A stretch of DNA of 64,000 nucleotides from assembly GCF_921293095.1 (NCBI RefSeq), contig NC_060249.1, positions 83,401,907 to 83,465,906 on the forward strand. The letters run 5' to 3'. Position numbers and translations under genes: made by a program. The notes below the pieces were generated by a model that was given only the letters and a program-made list of their open reading frames with translations, was not told the DNA's origin and did no database searches. Shown one piece after another: positions 10,275-23,400 of this stretch; position 1 is the stretch's first letter, and every line of letters begins with the position of its first letter. Origin of the DNA: Ischnura elegans (Eukaryota > Arthropoda > Insecta > Odonata > Coenagrionidae).

Positions 10275-11611
10275 TTGGATATTAATATTTATAGCACCAA
10301 ATTGGTATCTATTCTTTAGACTTTTTTCACTTTTTGCATAATGCGAATTCTCTTTCACGAATTTTATAAGTATTTCCTCAAACAGATAGGAATATTTATT
10401 CGTAATTCACCCAATCAATGAAGGACTTCAATAAATCCTACGAGAAACTTAGTGTAATCACTGCGACGAATTATTTTTCTGACTTTTGCGAACGGGCCGC
10501 AAGCCTAATAACGCGGTTTGCGGGGTTGTATGGAGATGAAGATGGTGTATAAGCAATAGAACGGCATCTGGATGTTACTGACAGATGGATTAATGGAGAT
10601 TCAAAGACGAGGCAGAAGAAAGAAAAGACACCGATGGATTCCGCCAAAGGATCGCCTTTCGCCGCGCGTCGGACTCGCGCGAAAAAGGAATTACTATAAT
10701 AATGTTTGTATAGCACCTTGAGGCCGAAAAATATACCCGAGACTCGGCCACCAATTCCGAGGTTGCGCAACAGAATAGTCTGGTAATGAAGGAAGGAATT
10801 CCGTTCCTCACACATGACGAGGAGTCCTTCGCGTAAGAACAAAATATATGTAAATATATTTCCGCTAAAGATTTGGGCAAGCGTGTTTGAAGTATATTAG
10901 GGTCAAGATGAGAGGAGGCCGAAATCTCTCTCCACAACCAAGCAAACAAGGAGTGATACGCGAAGGTATGAGTGCTTATTTAAGAGTCTCAATGTCAGCT
11001 GGAGGCAGCGCACCTAGAATGCGGAATCATTCTTTCAATTGGGTCGTACAATTAGATTCGATGTAGCAATTCATTAAAAGAATTCGAAAGGTGGAAGGTA
11101 TGGGTATGGTAGCACGAAAAAGACTTCCCCGTTCAGTCATTTTCTCGTAAGATTAAAATCTGAAAAGAAATGCTGTAATTGCCGCCCACTTGTCAAGAGT
11201 TAATGACGCCAAAAGAGTTCTGGCGCATTTAGAGTGCATTCACAGCTCGGCGTGGCGTCTATGCTTCGCTCGCGAGCCAATTAGATCCCATCTTCGAGAA
11301 TTGATGACGCCATGTCGACAGCTCGCAGAAAAATACATTCCTTTTGGCTTTTCTCTGACAATGAGTGAAGGCGGCAATACAAATCTAGGCAAGTGTAATC
11401 CCTTTATACCTTACTACCGATTATATGATGATCAAATTCTCTTCCAGTGCAAGTAGTAATTAAAGATGGCATTTTAAGAAATAAAATCTGCGGAAATTTA
11501 CCAAATAAAATATGTATTGTGCAATTGGCTCGAAATTCTAAGATGCCAAACTCCCAGGCAGGTTTTTAGGTGCCGACGATTCTCACCTCTCATTTGTTTT
11601 CGCAACTCAAA
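10275..11611. other. GC-richer stretch with unrecognised open frames
   Basis: Overlapping minus frames of 123 and 119 codons (10471-10949) and a plus frame of 88 codons (11190-11456) occur. None matches a family I know, and the two minus frames overlap out of phase, so at most one could be real. No repeat ends were found. Could be a decayed mobile element. Confidence 0.3.
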
Positions 11612-11877
11612 CAGTGGCGTAGACGGGGAGGTGGGTCCGGACTGGTCCGGACCCTCCCCCCCTAAAATATAAACACAATTATTTTCCTCCATATAAGACA
11701 ACGAAATATTGAAAAATCGTGAATTTAAAAAATATTTATTTGAAAAAAGAAGTTTTTTCGATTATGAAAAGTGTTAAAATTAGTTTAAAAACCATTACTT
11801 AGTATCCTGTTTCTCAAAAATTTCCCCCCCTGGTTTTGGACCCCCCCCCCCAGACAAAATTTCTGGCTAAGCCACTG
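11612..11877. mobile_element. hAT-like MITE of the CAGTGGCGTAG type
   Basis: Termini CAGTGGCGTAGAC and, in reverse, CAGTGGCTTAGCCAG, the common arthropod MITE end. Flanks AACTCAAA (11604-11611) and AACACAGA (11878-11885) match 6 of 8. Carries C-runs at 11825-11852. A related but incomplete copy lies at about 12735-12927. Confidence 0.75.
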
Positions 11878-12734
11878 AACACAGATATGGGCAAACTTTG
11901 CGGGAGCTCTTGTTGCGTCATACTGTGAAGGCACCCTTACTTCCTCATGAAGAACCTTTTACTGAGGGAAGAACTCGCTCACAAGAGTGTAAACAACGAA
12001 ACACACGAGAGCGATCCGAGGTGAGGAGTATCTGGGAAGTTAAGAGCTGCTCAACATGAGCACATGGCGTCATCGACTAATCTACGCAAGGATGCTGATT
12101 TTTTGCCTATTGAGTGGGCAAAGGCCTTGTTCACCAATTTTTTTTATTGCAGATTTTGACAGAGTAGGAAAAATAAAAAGACTCATATTTTTCCACGTTG
12201 AATTCCATCACCTACTTCTGAAGTAATTCGAGTCAAAAAATCAGTGGAGAATTCAGTCTAAGTCTTCACTAATTGGCCCCAAATCCTTAAAATATGAATG
12301 ACAAAAACAATAAGAACAAATAGCTACTATTTTTAATTCAATAATTTCTACAACAATCTTATCTGAACTGTACATATCTGATGAAAATTTTATCCAAATA
12401 CATTCCTTTACATTCAATCATCATGCAGACCTTTAAAAGTCCACTGAACTTTAAAAAAGAAGATTAGTCAAGAAGCAAAATAAATCATGAAATGCAATAA
12501 ATATAAGTTTTTGCTGAATCGAGAAATAAAATGACTCAGCCATATACGCATGCAAAATAGCAAAGAAAAAGTATGACTCGCTAATCGAAGCATTTTAAAT
12601 ATACAGGATAATCATGCTTTTAAATTTACATTGAAAATTGGACAAAAAATGTCAGAGAAAAAGAAGGAAATGAGATGAGAGGAAAGTAAAGATACTTCAC
12701 AGATTAGAACAAATATAAAAACACACTTACTTTG

Positions 12735-12927
12735 CATCACAAAAGAAAACCAATAATTGAAAAATCATGAATTTACAAAAGATTTCTTAGAAAAATGAAA
12801 TTTTTTAGATAATGAGAAGTGTTCAAATTAATTTAAAATCCTCTACTTAATACCATGTTTTTCAAAAATTTCCTCTACTGATTTTGAACCCCCCCCTCTT
12901 GAACAAAATTCCTGGCTAAGCCCTTGG
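12735..12927. mobile_element. partial second copy of the 11612-11877 MITE family
   Basis: TTGAAAAATCATGAATTTA through CCTGGCTAAGCCCTTGG tracks the right-hand two thirds of the element at 11612-11877, in the same order and orientation, with many substitutions. The left terminus was not found. Confidence 0.65.
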
Positions 12928-14179
12928 TAACGATAAACATACCAACATAATAAAAGGGGACCTTTGATGTTGAGCTGCCAAATGAAACGTGGAGATTTAG
13001 GAGGACACAAAGAATAAAACACCGAGAAAACAAAGAGAGAAAACAAGAGTCCCAAGTCTGCCTCAAAGGAGAGTGATTGGGGAAAGAAAAATCATTCACA
13101 TACCTTGGGAGCATATAGAGGATTGCACCATTGCTGGCTCACCAATTTTCACTTTGTTTCATAATACCCGGGCCAAGTATCCATTATCAGGCCCGCTGTG
13201 GCATAATCAGGTAGGTATCACATCTCTTCGACTCATTCCTAAAACATGCCGCCATTACTTCTATGGTATTGACTATATAAAACAGATTCATCTGGTTATT
13301 AAGGTAGATGGGGAGATGATACGTTACAATACAGTCATAGTTTTCCGAGAAACCAATGGGTTCCTTGGGAGGCATGTTAAGGTTTTTTGAAGCCTCTAAT
13401 CTGGGATGCAACAGGGGAACCTAGCCATCCAACTCAAAACAGCAATTCAAAAATACCATCAGCAGGAATCCACATGTATTACCAACAAAGGAGTCCAAGT
13501 AGTAATGGCTTCTATATGATGCCCTTTCTATGAAATGTAGAATTAAAATTCCAAAAGCAGAATTTGACAAAAATATTATTACACAAACTGTTAACAAACA
13601 TATGCTTGTGGTACTAAAGTAGGTTGAGAACCAGTGGGTATTCCCGAATACAAATCTGAAGGAAGCAGGCAAGTGATAAGATAAGAATATTGGGGCACGA
13701 AAAGAAATGAGAAAAAATAGAATGAGGTTACAACAAGCTTCCAATTGAACCACAAGTTTTTCCAAATGGTTATGTTAATGCCATTCTCGATTACCATCCT
13801 ATAACTCCATTGATATTAAGGCTAGAATTTCATTTGCAATTTCCATTTAATAAGTAAAAAAAATTGTTTGCTTATCACATAGAAAATCATTTCATTTCTA
13901 ACTCTGTATTTCTTAAGTACGCAAGAAACATTTTTTTGGAAAAAACACTGCAAATAGCAATAGTTGACCATGTGGAGGGGATACGAAAGGGTCTATGTGA
14001 GTGGCTGAGGAGGGTCCTGAGGTACACCTTACTGGGTCTCGAGGGACGACCATGTACCTGGGTTTCACATGTATAAGCAGCATCCATTTTTTGAGACAGA
14101 AAGTTCACTCTGCATTTATGCGACACTCCTTCATTAACAAAGAAAATCCTCACCTCATGTACAAGGCATTCGGTGCAGA
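12928..14179. other. no gene recognised
   Basis: Several open frames of 60-137 codons lie on both strands (for example 13073-13390 plus, 13421-13765 minus, 13887-14300 minus). They overlap each other and none shows a known motif or matching splice sites. Confidence 0.35.
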
Positions 14180-14400
14180 AGGGTAAATCGACCACATCAG
14201 GAGACACGAAAATGGTCATGCTCAAATTCAACTTATTGTTGAAGGACAAGAGGAAGGGAATATCGGCAGAGGTAGGCCATGAGTGAGATACGTAGATCAA
14301 GTGAAGAAGGACGTAAAGCAGATGAATTATGCAGGCGTTTAAAGATTAGCCAATATTAGAATTTTGTGGAGAGCTGCATCCAACCAATCATATGATTGAT
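14180..14400 (+). mobile_element. RTE-like LINE fragment, 3' end
   Basis: One plus frame reads HIRRHENGHAQIQLIVEGQ, then GRGRP, RYVDQVKKDVKQMNYAGV and LWRAASNQS. This is the RTE-type tail (GHxxR, LEGxxxGxRGRGRPR, DQIKxD, WR) also seen at 3874-4230. Stops interrupt it and nothing upstream encodes the reverse transcriptase, so it is a dead 3' fragment. Confidence 0.65.
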
Positions 14401-17400
14401 GACAAAAATCAAAGAGCTAACTAGAAGAAGCAGCCATCAAAGAACTAAATTTACCCGTGGCCACATGTTGAGGTAGATAAGAGTAATATACACCGATTGG
14501 GAACAGGAGATACTTAAAATAATTAAATACGTATCTTCATATTCATTGTGACTTCACTTACACCATATTCCATAAATTGTGTACATTTTCATAGAGTAAA
14601 ATAGTGACGCAAAAGTTAACGCCAACAAAAAATGACATGGGAAAGTTTTCTTTATAAAAAAAATTAAATTCTAGGATTGCTCCCATTTTACAACTCAAAT
14701 TTAAAATGATTGCAGTAAAGATGGGTGAATTCATCAAAAATTAATTTATTGACTAATAACATCGGATACAGCACCAACCAAAACACACATTATGCTCTCA
14801 ATTCATTTCAAGAGACAACCAAGAATAAGAGTTGGTAACTGAGCAGAACTTGACGAACAATATGAAATCATTACATTACACAGCCAGAGTTCTTCCAATG
14901 CAAATAAAGTGTAACCTATACCTAGGTTCTTTAACTATAAATTTTCCCATACATGGACCACGGTAAGGTTTTCAAAGATGATTAAGAACCTTTCTTCAAC
15001 ATTTACAATCAAACCATAAACCATGATTTGATTATAAACTCCATTCATATCGTCTGGCTGTAAACAGACAGACATAAGTACTATTTTCGGCAAATAATGT
15101 ATACAGCACACTTTGATAAATATTAAAATTGGTATTCTAATATTTTGGAGTCCATCATAACCACATACACAATTGGGTTACAAACATAAAAATTGATGCC
15201 ACTCAACTATCAGCTCATCATGCACATTAAAACATTGATCACAGTTATTTCAGTAAAGGTAAAAACACCTAACCTAACACATTAAAATACCCAGCCCACA
15301 TTAACAAGAAAAAAAAGGAAAATAATCTATCGACAAGTGCTGTATCACATATTAAATTCAATGATTTCTTAACAATCTCAGTCTCTTTTATCTTTGGGTA
15401 CCTAATTCAGGCATATGTAATGAGAGAGTAACAAAAAATTATAATAATTAAAACAGGTTGAAAGTTTTACAGACTAATCAGTCAAAGTCATATCCAATTA
15501 AATCAGTTTCTGATAATTTTCAAATCACACAATACCTACAGGTCAAAATGGCAACAAGTAGATTTCACTAAATTATTCCAATTATTGAAAAAGTCTTTCA
15601 AAATAAACCAGACAGAAAATGAAAATTAAATCCCTTAGGGTGGAAAATGAATACACTCCCACAATAAAGGTCACAGCCTGCACAAAAACTGTTCCATCAC
15701 AATCCAATTTCATGTATGTAGTCTTGTAGAAATTTTACTGTTGTTGCAATGTTAACTATTGTGAGCAATAATAAAAGCTAAATAATTTTAAACTAAAAAC
15801 AAAACAATATTAGTTAACAAGCATATACAAGACAATACCCCCATTTAGTCAATACATAGTAATGCCATTTCAATCACATCAGCATTACCAGAACAGTATG
15901 TACTTATTAGCTACAAACAATTATCACCTTGTTAATAGCTGAATATAAACAAAATGTGTATTATTTCACCCTAGTATCAAAAACAATTTGATCCAACCTT
16001 CCATTTAACGAGAATGGATGCTACATATCAATTTCAATGAATGATTAGGTATCAAATTAACTTATTTTCACAAATGTGTTCCATTCTAAGGTGCAATTCT
16101 TTTGGAGTACAAATAAAAACTACTAATAGTTCAACTTTTTAAAATTCTTGAAACCTTAACCATTAAACTCCCAAACAGTAATTTCCGTTAATCTTGTCTC
16201 AAAAACTAAAACAAAATGTAAGATATTATAGGCAGCTATCACAGCAATTTTTCGGCATTAACACAACATACTTCACTCGCCTTGAATATAAGATTAAGCT
16301 TGTAATTTGCACTGAATAGAGAGAGCTTGAAGATAGTAAAAGGAGGCACATAGATGCTTGAAGGAAATTACATAGCCAGCTGTACATTGAGTATACAGAG
16401 AGTTTGAGTGTAGTATCTATTGTGATAGTAATGTATATTTAGAGTTGATCAAAAGACTTGCAGATTACACTTCAATTAAATCTGCTAGGATAAAACAATA
16501 TAGGTAAAGAAAGGTGTAAGTAATTGATATTGAACATGCAAGAATTTTTTGTGAAGTACAAGATAGGAAAAAAGACTAGAAAAAAATATTTAAGAATAGA
16601 AAGATCATCACTGATATAGGCTTAATTATGAGGCTATGTTTATTAAGCTGACATGTCAAAAACATAATAACACAGATAACAAAGGGATTACCTTATAACA
16701 GAGGAAATGAAAAGAAGAGAATAGCAAAAAATGATTCTGCAGAATCGCAAAAAATGATTCTGCAGAATCGCAAAAAATGTTCCAATTTCAATCAAATCAT
16801 TCAATACATACACATTTAATTTTGTAAAGCAGCTAGTAATTTCCTAAGATTGATTATTTTATTGACTGAAGATACCGTTTTTCAAAAGTTATGATATAAG
16901 AATTCAAAAGAAATTTCTAAAAATGTAACAAAAAAAAGCTTTGAAATTGGCTCAAAACTGCTGGGTTGGATAGCATAAAATGACGGGATTAAAATCAAGG
17001 TATAATTTCTAAAACTGAATGCAAAATTCCACAAAATATTACTATCACAATCTAGTCCTGCCGAAAACAGCACCTCTTTTCAGGAAATACTCAGGGAAAC
17101 ATTCATCAAGTACAACAATTACCATTATTTATAGGAAAACAGCACCTTGGAGGAGTATTATATAAACAACCTTAATTGGCAGTAAAAGGTTCATTTTGAA
17201 TACCCAAAAGATATAAAATTCGGTAAAAATACAGAAGAACATAGTTCCCCATTGAATTCATATAGATATAGAAAAAAATCTTTCTATCATCATCACATTC
17301 CCAGTGTGTCCATATAAAATCACTAAAACCCATCATTCCTATCAGCCTTGAATGCTAGAAATACATGCCCTTAAAGTAATATATATTTCGTTAAAATATC

Positions 17401-17491
17401 ACAGATGATGATTGGTCTGTACATATAAGAAAAACATTTTTCAAAACTTAACAAAAATATTGAATAAAATTTTCAATCAATAGAAATACGC
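14401..17491. other. AT-rich region, probably 3' flank of the Artemis gene
   Basis: No ORF above 65 codons and no known motif. A short tandem of ~24 bp (unit GCAAAAAATGATTCTGCAGA) lies at 16726-16781. TTTTATT at 16856-16862 would read AATAAA on the minus strand and could end a long Artemis 3' UTR, but nearer signals cannot be ruled out. Confidence 0.4.
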
Positions 17492-20400
17492 TCAGTCCAT
17501 CGTAAATATTTCTGGTGAGTCGTCTGATGACAATGTTATAACTTCTATTTCCTTCTCTTCTTGACTCCTACACATAACATAACAATCAGGAGACAAACTA
17601 TTGTCTAAAGTTGGATCCACAATCTTCGAACTAAATTGAGGCAAGAGAGATGGTGATGACTCCATTTCAGATTCATATGAGCCTCCCATCACTTCAATCT
17701 TCTAATAACAGCAAATAAATGTGAAAAAGCATGGATTACAACATATCACTTTTATACACATTAAATATAGCATGATATTTTACCACAGAGTTTAAACATT
17801 AGATGCTGGTCAATAATTCTATATAAATGTTGTTGTGACATGAGTCAGCCATCGTCTCGATTGTGGCAACTTAAGTTTTTCAACAAGCAGGTGTACAGCT
17901 TACAGCACAATTTAAACAGGCATTAAAATTGGAAATAATATTGACATACAATCAGGCAATTAACATTAAAAATATCTAATCAAACACCTCATTTAGGACA
18001 GAAGCAAAATGAAATATATGTTAGATTAATTTAGCAATGCACATCATTTGTGTTAATCCGTTGATTTAGAATGCATAAGGAGAGGTTATTGTACAATAGC
18101 ATAAAATCTTTACCAAAATTGGCCCACTACGGCACTGACACACAACACATGCCTCACATGCATAAGAATCCTGTGTCCTTTAATTAATGCAGCAAAATAA
18201 GCCTATGACCAAATATGTACGTGTAAATATGTAAGGTACACCGGGGTAAGTGCAAATTTGGGGGAATTGGAACCTGAGGCAATCGTCACATAAATAATGC
18301 AGTAAAACCTCTATGTAGTGAACCTCTTTACATCATAAACCTCCATACATCATACCACCCCTACGGTCCCGTCTGATTTACATGTAAATTTATAGGCAAA
18401 CCTCTATGTGGTGAACATCTTTATATCGTAATACCTCCACTCATCATACCAAGGAGATACCCCAAAGACGGCCTAACTACCTCCGTATATTGTACCGAGA
18501 CAACTAGAGACCATTAATGCAGCCCCGATTACGTACGTGGAATGACATTTTCAGCAATAAATGTTTCCTTCTTTTTTTTATTATGTATATACATTATAAA
18601 GCTGTAATTTTCATGTTAACCATTACTTCTGGCCATTTTGTTCAATATGAGAGCATACCTAACTGTAAATAAGAAAAAAGGTACCCAACTATCCTAATTA
18701 TTTTAAGTGACTATTGAATTGAGAGAGATCACATCATTTTCTCTTGAATCATGGTAAAAATCATGCGATAGCACTCACTTTCTTTAATTATTAAATAATA
18801 AATATTTGTTCACTGATGCATGCATGTGTGTTTAAACACATAAATATACCGTATATCTCCGAATATAGTCCCCCCTTTTTTTCCAAAAATGGCCGCGGAA
18901 AAGTAAGGGGGGGGACTATAATTGAGTGTAATCCAGTTTAGCATACTAAAGGTGACCATAAAGTTATAAATAACGGCATAATGGCTAATGTTCTCGTAGT
19001 CTTTCTATTTGAGTATATTTATGAGGATTATAATCGGAGATATTAGTAAATACTGCCACGTTTAACCGGAAATTTAGACAATTTTTACCACAAATGTTGT
19101 AAAGATACGATTCTTCCGATTCAAATAGCACATCGAATATGCGTTTTCACGGAATCCATCGGGTAGCCGTTAATTTTTCTTGGAAAAGTATTGTTAGAAT
19201 AATTCAATCGACACTGATCACTTAATGACGCAAAACAGTAAATAATTAAAATGAAAACTAAACACACACTATCATTACATCAATCGAACACTGGAATTGA
19301 ATCAATAGTATATGTACCCTTCGCTCATTTAATAGTTACACGATTTAAATAATTGCGAAAAATAAACAGATAAAGTGAACCTTTCGTGACGATTTAGCAT
19401 TTCATTGCGTCCGTAGCTACTACAGTAAAACCTCTATGTAGTGAACCTCTCTACATCGAAAACCTCTATACATCATACCAACCCTCTGGTCCCGTCAGTT
19501 TTACATGTAAATTTATAGGCAAACCTCTCTATAGTGAACCTCTTTATATCGTAAAACCTCTATATATCATAGCAACGAGACACCCCCGAGACGGCCTAAT
19601 TACCTCCGCATTTCGTACCGAGACAACTAGAGACCATCAATGCAGCCGCGATAACGAACATGGAATGACATTATCAGCGATAAATATTTCACGCTTATTT
19701 TTTTCTTATACACCTTTAATAATTTTCACGTTAACCATTAGTTTGGGCCATTTTGTTCCATATGAGAGCATACCTAACAGTAAATAAGAAAAAGGCATCC
19801 AACTCTCCTAATCATATTAAGTGGTAGTTAATGATGATGATGACAGAAGACATTGTTTTCTCTCAAATCATGGTCAAAATCTTGCGATAGCAATCGCTTT
19901 CATTTACTTATGGCTTTATTTTCTTGTAAGTGCCTACATACAATGTTCAGTTAATAAAAGAGGCGACCAGCGCAGCTTATAATCACTTGCTGGCGAAAAT
20001 ATTTCAACCAACTTCACTCCCATCCATGGAGACAGAATTACTCGACCGCATTGCTACTTCTGCTTCTAAAATGAAAATATTTCATGAATATACTGCGACT
20101 CGAAATAAATCAAATACAATTTTGCAATTATTTCATTCCCACATTTCCCAGTGTAGCACTTTCTTACTACCGCCTTGGTAATTTTTTCGATGCTTTCGTG
20201 AACGATCGTAGTTTATAATTTATTGCGCTTAGCGACATATGTCTTGCCTGCGTATTTATGCCGCAAAATCTGACTCTTCCATCGGGAGTCCGGGATGTCA
20301 ATTTCTAGCAATACTGACGAACATCAATCCATGCGCGACAATGTTAGGTGAAGGAGACAGCTAATTAGCTGATATGCGGTAGGGCAATGAAATTTCTTAC

Positions 20401-23400
20401 CGTCGCCGCCGCATTCTAAAGTAGTTCGCCCAGCATTCTCGCCGGGAAATCACGTCCTTTCGCAGACCTAGCATTTTTGTGTGCCCCTGACAGATTTTTT
20501 CTTCGGAACACTACTTGCATTATATTTTGGAGAGAGAGAATTCAATGAAATTTTCAAAATTGTGCTCAATTTCTTGTCTATTTTTTGCAGTAGTCACATG
20601 TTAATTTTTATTTTTATAATTTTTAACAAGTCACATGTTATAAGAATGATAAATCAGTTCTCTAAAAGATATTATCAGGAGTATTTTCAATTATTGCCCA
20701 TAAAATATTAAAATTACTTAATTAATCATAGGCTGATGATGGATTCGAGAAATAAAAGAAGGCGACTACTTGGCATTACCACATAATTAGCAATTTCTCT
20801 AGCCATCAACGAGGGCTGGCAGAAGGAAGATGTAGCAGTGACCTTTGGAAAGCCATCCACTCTGACATCTATTTTAAACAACCAAGGAAAAACATAAGAA
20901 ACTGTCTATCTAGGCTGCACAATTAAAACACTCAGGCAGTGAAATACGAGGATGAAGAAATTATGTTGAGAAATATAAAACTATTGTACTTTCCTCCGAA
21001 CACTATTAGTAAATTGAATAATTTCTTAGGTCAAAAGGCATTAACGAAAACAGCTAGTGATTTATTTATAGTGAAAATGACATTAAAAAGTGCTCATGTA
21101 ATTGAAAACATTATTTCGAAAGAGTTTGAAAAAAATTTTAAGCAAAACGAATAACTAATTTATTTTCTAAAAAGGCCTCTTTAACTAGTTACTTTACCTT
21201 TGTGTAATCCTTTTCCTAATGTATAACTGTAAATATATGTTCACTTATGCATGCATATATGTTTAAATATAGTTATTTAATGATTAAAAAGACAGTAGCA
21301 CCTTTCATTTCCCAAGGATATGAAAAAATAGTGCCTTCCACTAAAACCTCTCTATAGTGAACCTCCATACATCAAATTGCCCAAATTTTGGTCCCCTCCA
21401 TTACGATGTAAAGAGGTTTTACTGTATACGTCCGTGCGGTTCGTGTTTACAACCACTGCCTTTACCGCCTTCACAGAACAAGAATGCGTAATAGGTGATG
21501 CATTTGTTTCTGAAAAGGTGCAATAATCGACGACTTTAAACCAGAAGCGCCGGCATTACTGCATTTGATCGAAATCCAGCGACTCAGCATCAAAAGTGTG
21601 ATCAATTTATTGAGGAATATATTCAATTCGCCAGGGTAAGTAGGCTCGATAAATTACGTCACATAACGTTTCGCAATTATTTCCGCGATATTTTCTTTAT
21701 TAAAAATAATTTTACGTTCAACAGTGAGGTGATGGATTAAGTAGAAAGATGAGGATCAATCCTGCGGCAGATTAGAGGCCATCAAAGACGGAGTTTCGAT
21801 GCCAATTTAAAAATAGCCGTTGCAGAATACGCCGTAAATCATAGTATTCACAGCGCTTGCAAAGCGCTAATACATTGCGGAAGTCATTTCGGGGGTCTCG
21901 ATGCGGCAGATTCAAAGAATTAGAGGAAAATATCGTCGAATTTGTGCGCAAATGCAGAGCAGAAACTCTTTGTGTAACTTATGCAATGCTTCGCAACGAG
22001 GCATTGAAAATTGATAACATATTTTTTCAGTGTTTATGTTTGGTGGAAAAAGTTTATTTCTTAATTTTATTACTTTGATATTTGCAAGTCCTGTAGTTTC
22101 ATTATTTTGCTTAGCAGGCATTTGATGGCAATATTTTTATAATGTTTATAATTTATTTAACACAATTTTATTTAGATTTCCTAAATTCTTCAGGTCACTT
22201 GGATTTGTGATGACTTGATGGGTGTGTTACACTGGATCTAAGGAAGTTTCAGGGCCAAATAATGCAATACTGTTTATGGGATTTAAGTTAAAGCTTATAT
22301 ATTGACATTGTTTGTAGTCATTTGGAAATCAAAAATATTAATAATTTGTGAATGTTTAAAAAATACAATAGCCTTGGATACTTAAAAAATTTTCTCATTT
22401 CTTCATTACATCTGGTTAAGGAACTATAAATTACTGATACATGCAATGGATCACAACATGTTTTAGGTATAGTTATTTTGTTGTGATGGAAAATATGTGA
22501 ACAGATTTGTTTTTAATCTTCACAGAAAATAATAGTTTTTATCAACTCTAGAATCTTAACTTGCTAACCACAGAAAAATTGCCTTCCTTTGCATTTTAAC
22601 ATTTTTCCCAAAACTGAGGTCTCAAAATTAGGGGGGGGGACTATATTCAGAGGGGGACTATATTCAGAGGGGGACTATATTCGGAGATATACGGTAATGG
22701 TTTAAAAGACAGCAGTGCCTTTCATTTCCAAAGGATATGAAAAAATGGTGCCTATCATTAAAACCTCTCTATAGTGAACCTCCATACATCAAATTGCCCA
22801 AATTTTGGTCCCCTCCATTACGATGTAAAGAGGTTTTTCTGTTTATGTATTTAAAATGGCATTCCTAGCAAGATTTTCACTACTCTACTTTTGATAATAC
22901 GCAGGAATCGCTGCCTACCCTAAACTCTCATTAGAAATACTGAAATACACTATTAATCGGAAGTGCATCTCCTCATAAAGTGACCAAGTGTGGCACATCG
23001 TTTTACAATAACCACACCGAGAAATTTAGGGATTACATTGAGATTAAATCAGTAAATATGAATGAAAGAATATCATAATATGCTCTTATACTGAGGTAGA
23101 TTAAATTATGTAACTATGAGTGAAAACAGTAGAGGTTCCTCTTGCTCCTGATTATATTGACACTGGGGCAAGTGTAACCCATTTGTTTCCGCTTCCCCCA
23201 TCACATATAAATAGTCAAATAATTAGTTTCATAAAATATCTTGTATGATGTGAGGCATGATAAGGAGGAAGTTCTGATTAGTAGTAAAATTAGGCATGGC
23301 AATATTTCCACTGAGTTTTATTATGACACTACTCGTTTCGTCGTTACAAACTTGATAATGTTGTTTCTAACGACAAAACACGTAGTATCATAATAAAACT

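Larger units (their letters stand above)
18300..22841. mobile_element. Tigger/pogo-like non-autonomous element, copy 1, split by an insertion
   Basis: The left terminus CAGTAAAACCTCTATGTAG starts at 18300 and the right terminus, in reverse, CAGAAAAACCTCTTTACATC ends at 22841. Left part 18300-18848 and right part 22695-22841 match the corresponding ends of copy 2 (19423-21424). The transposase middle is missing, so this is an internally deleted MITE-like copy. It is interrupted by the element at 18849-22694. Confidence 0.75.

Noticed and set aside
10471-10949. Two overlapping minus-strand frames of 119 and 123 codons
   Set aside because: They overlap out of phase, lack known motifs or splice context, and sit in a locally GC-richer stretch that favours chance frames.
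16726-16781. Possible CRISPR-like or satellite array
   Set aside because: Only about two and a half contiguous 24-bp units with no spacers; a simple tandem repeat in a eukaryotic intergenic region.
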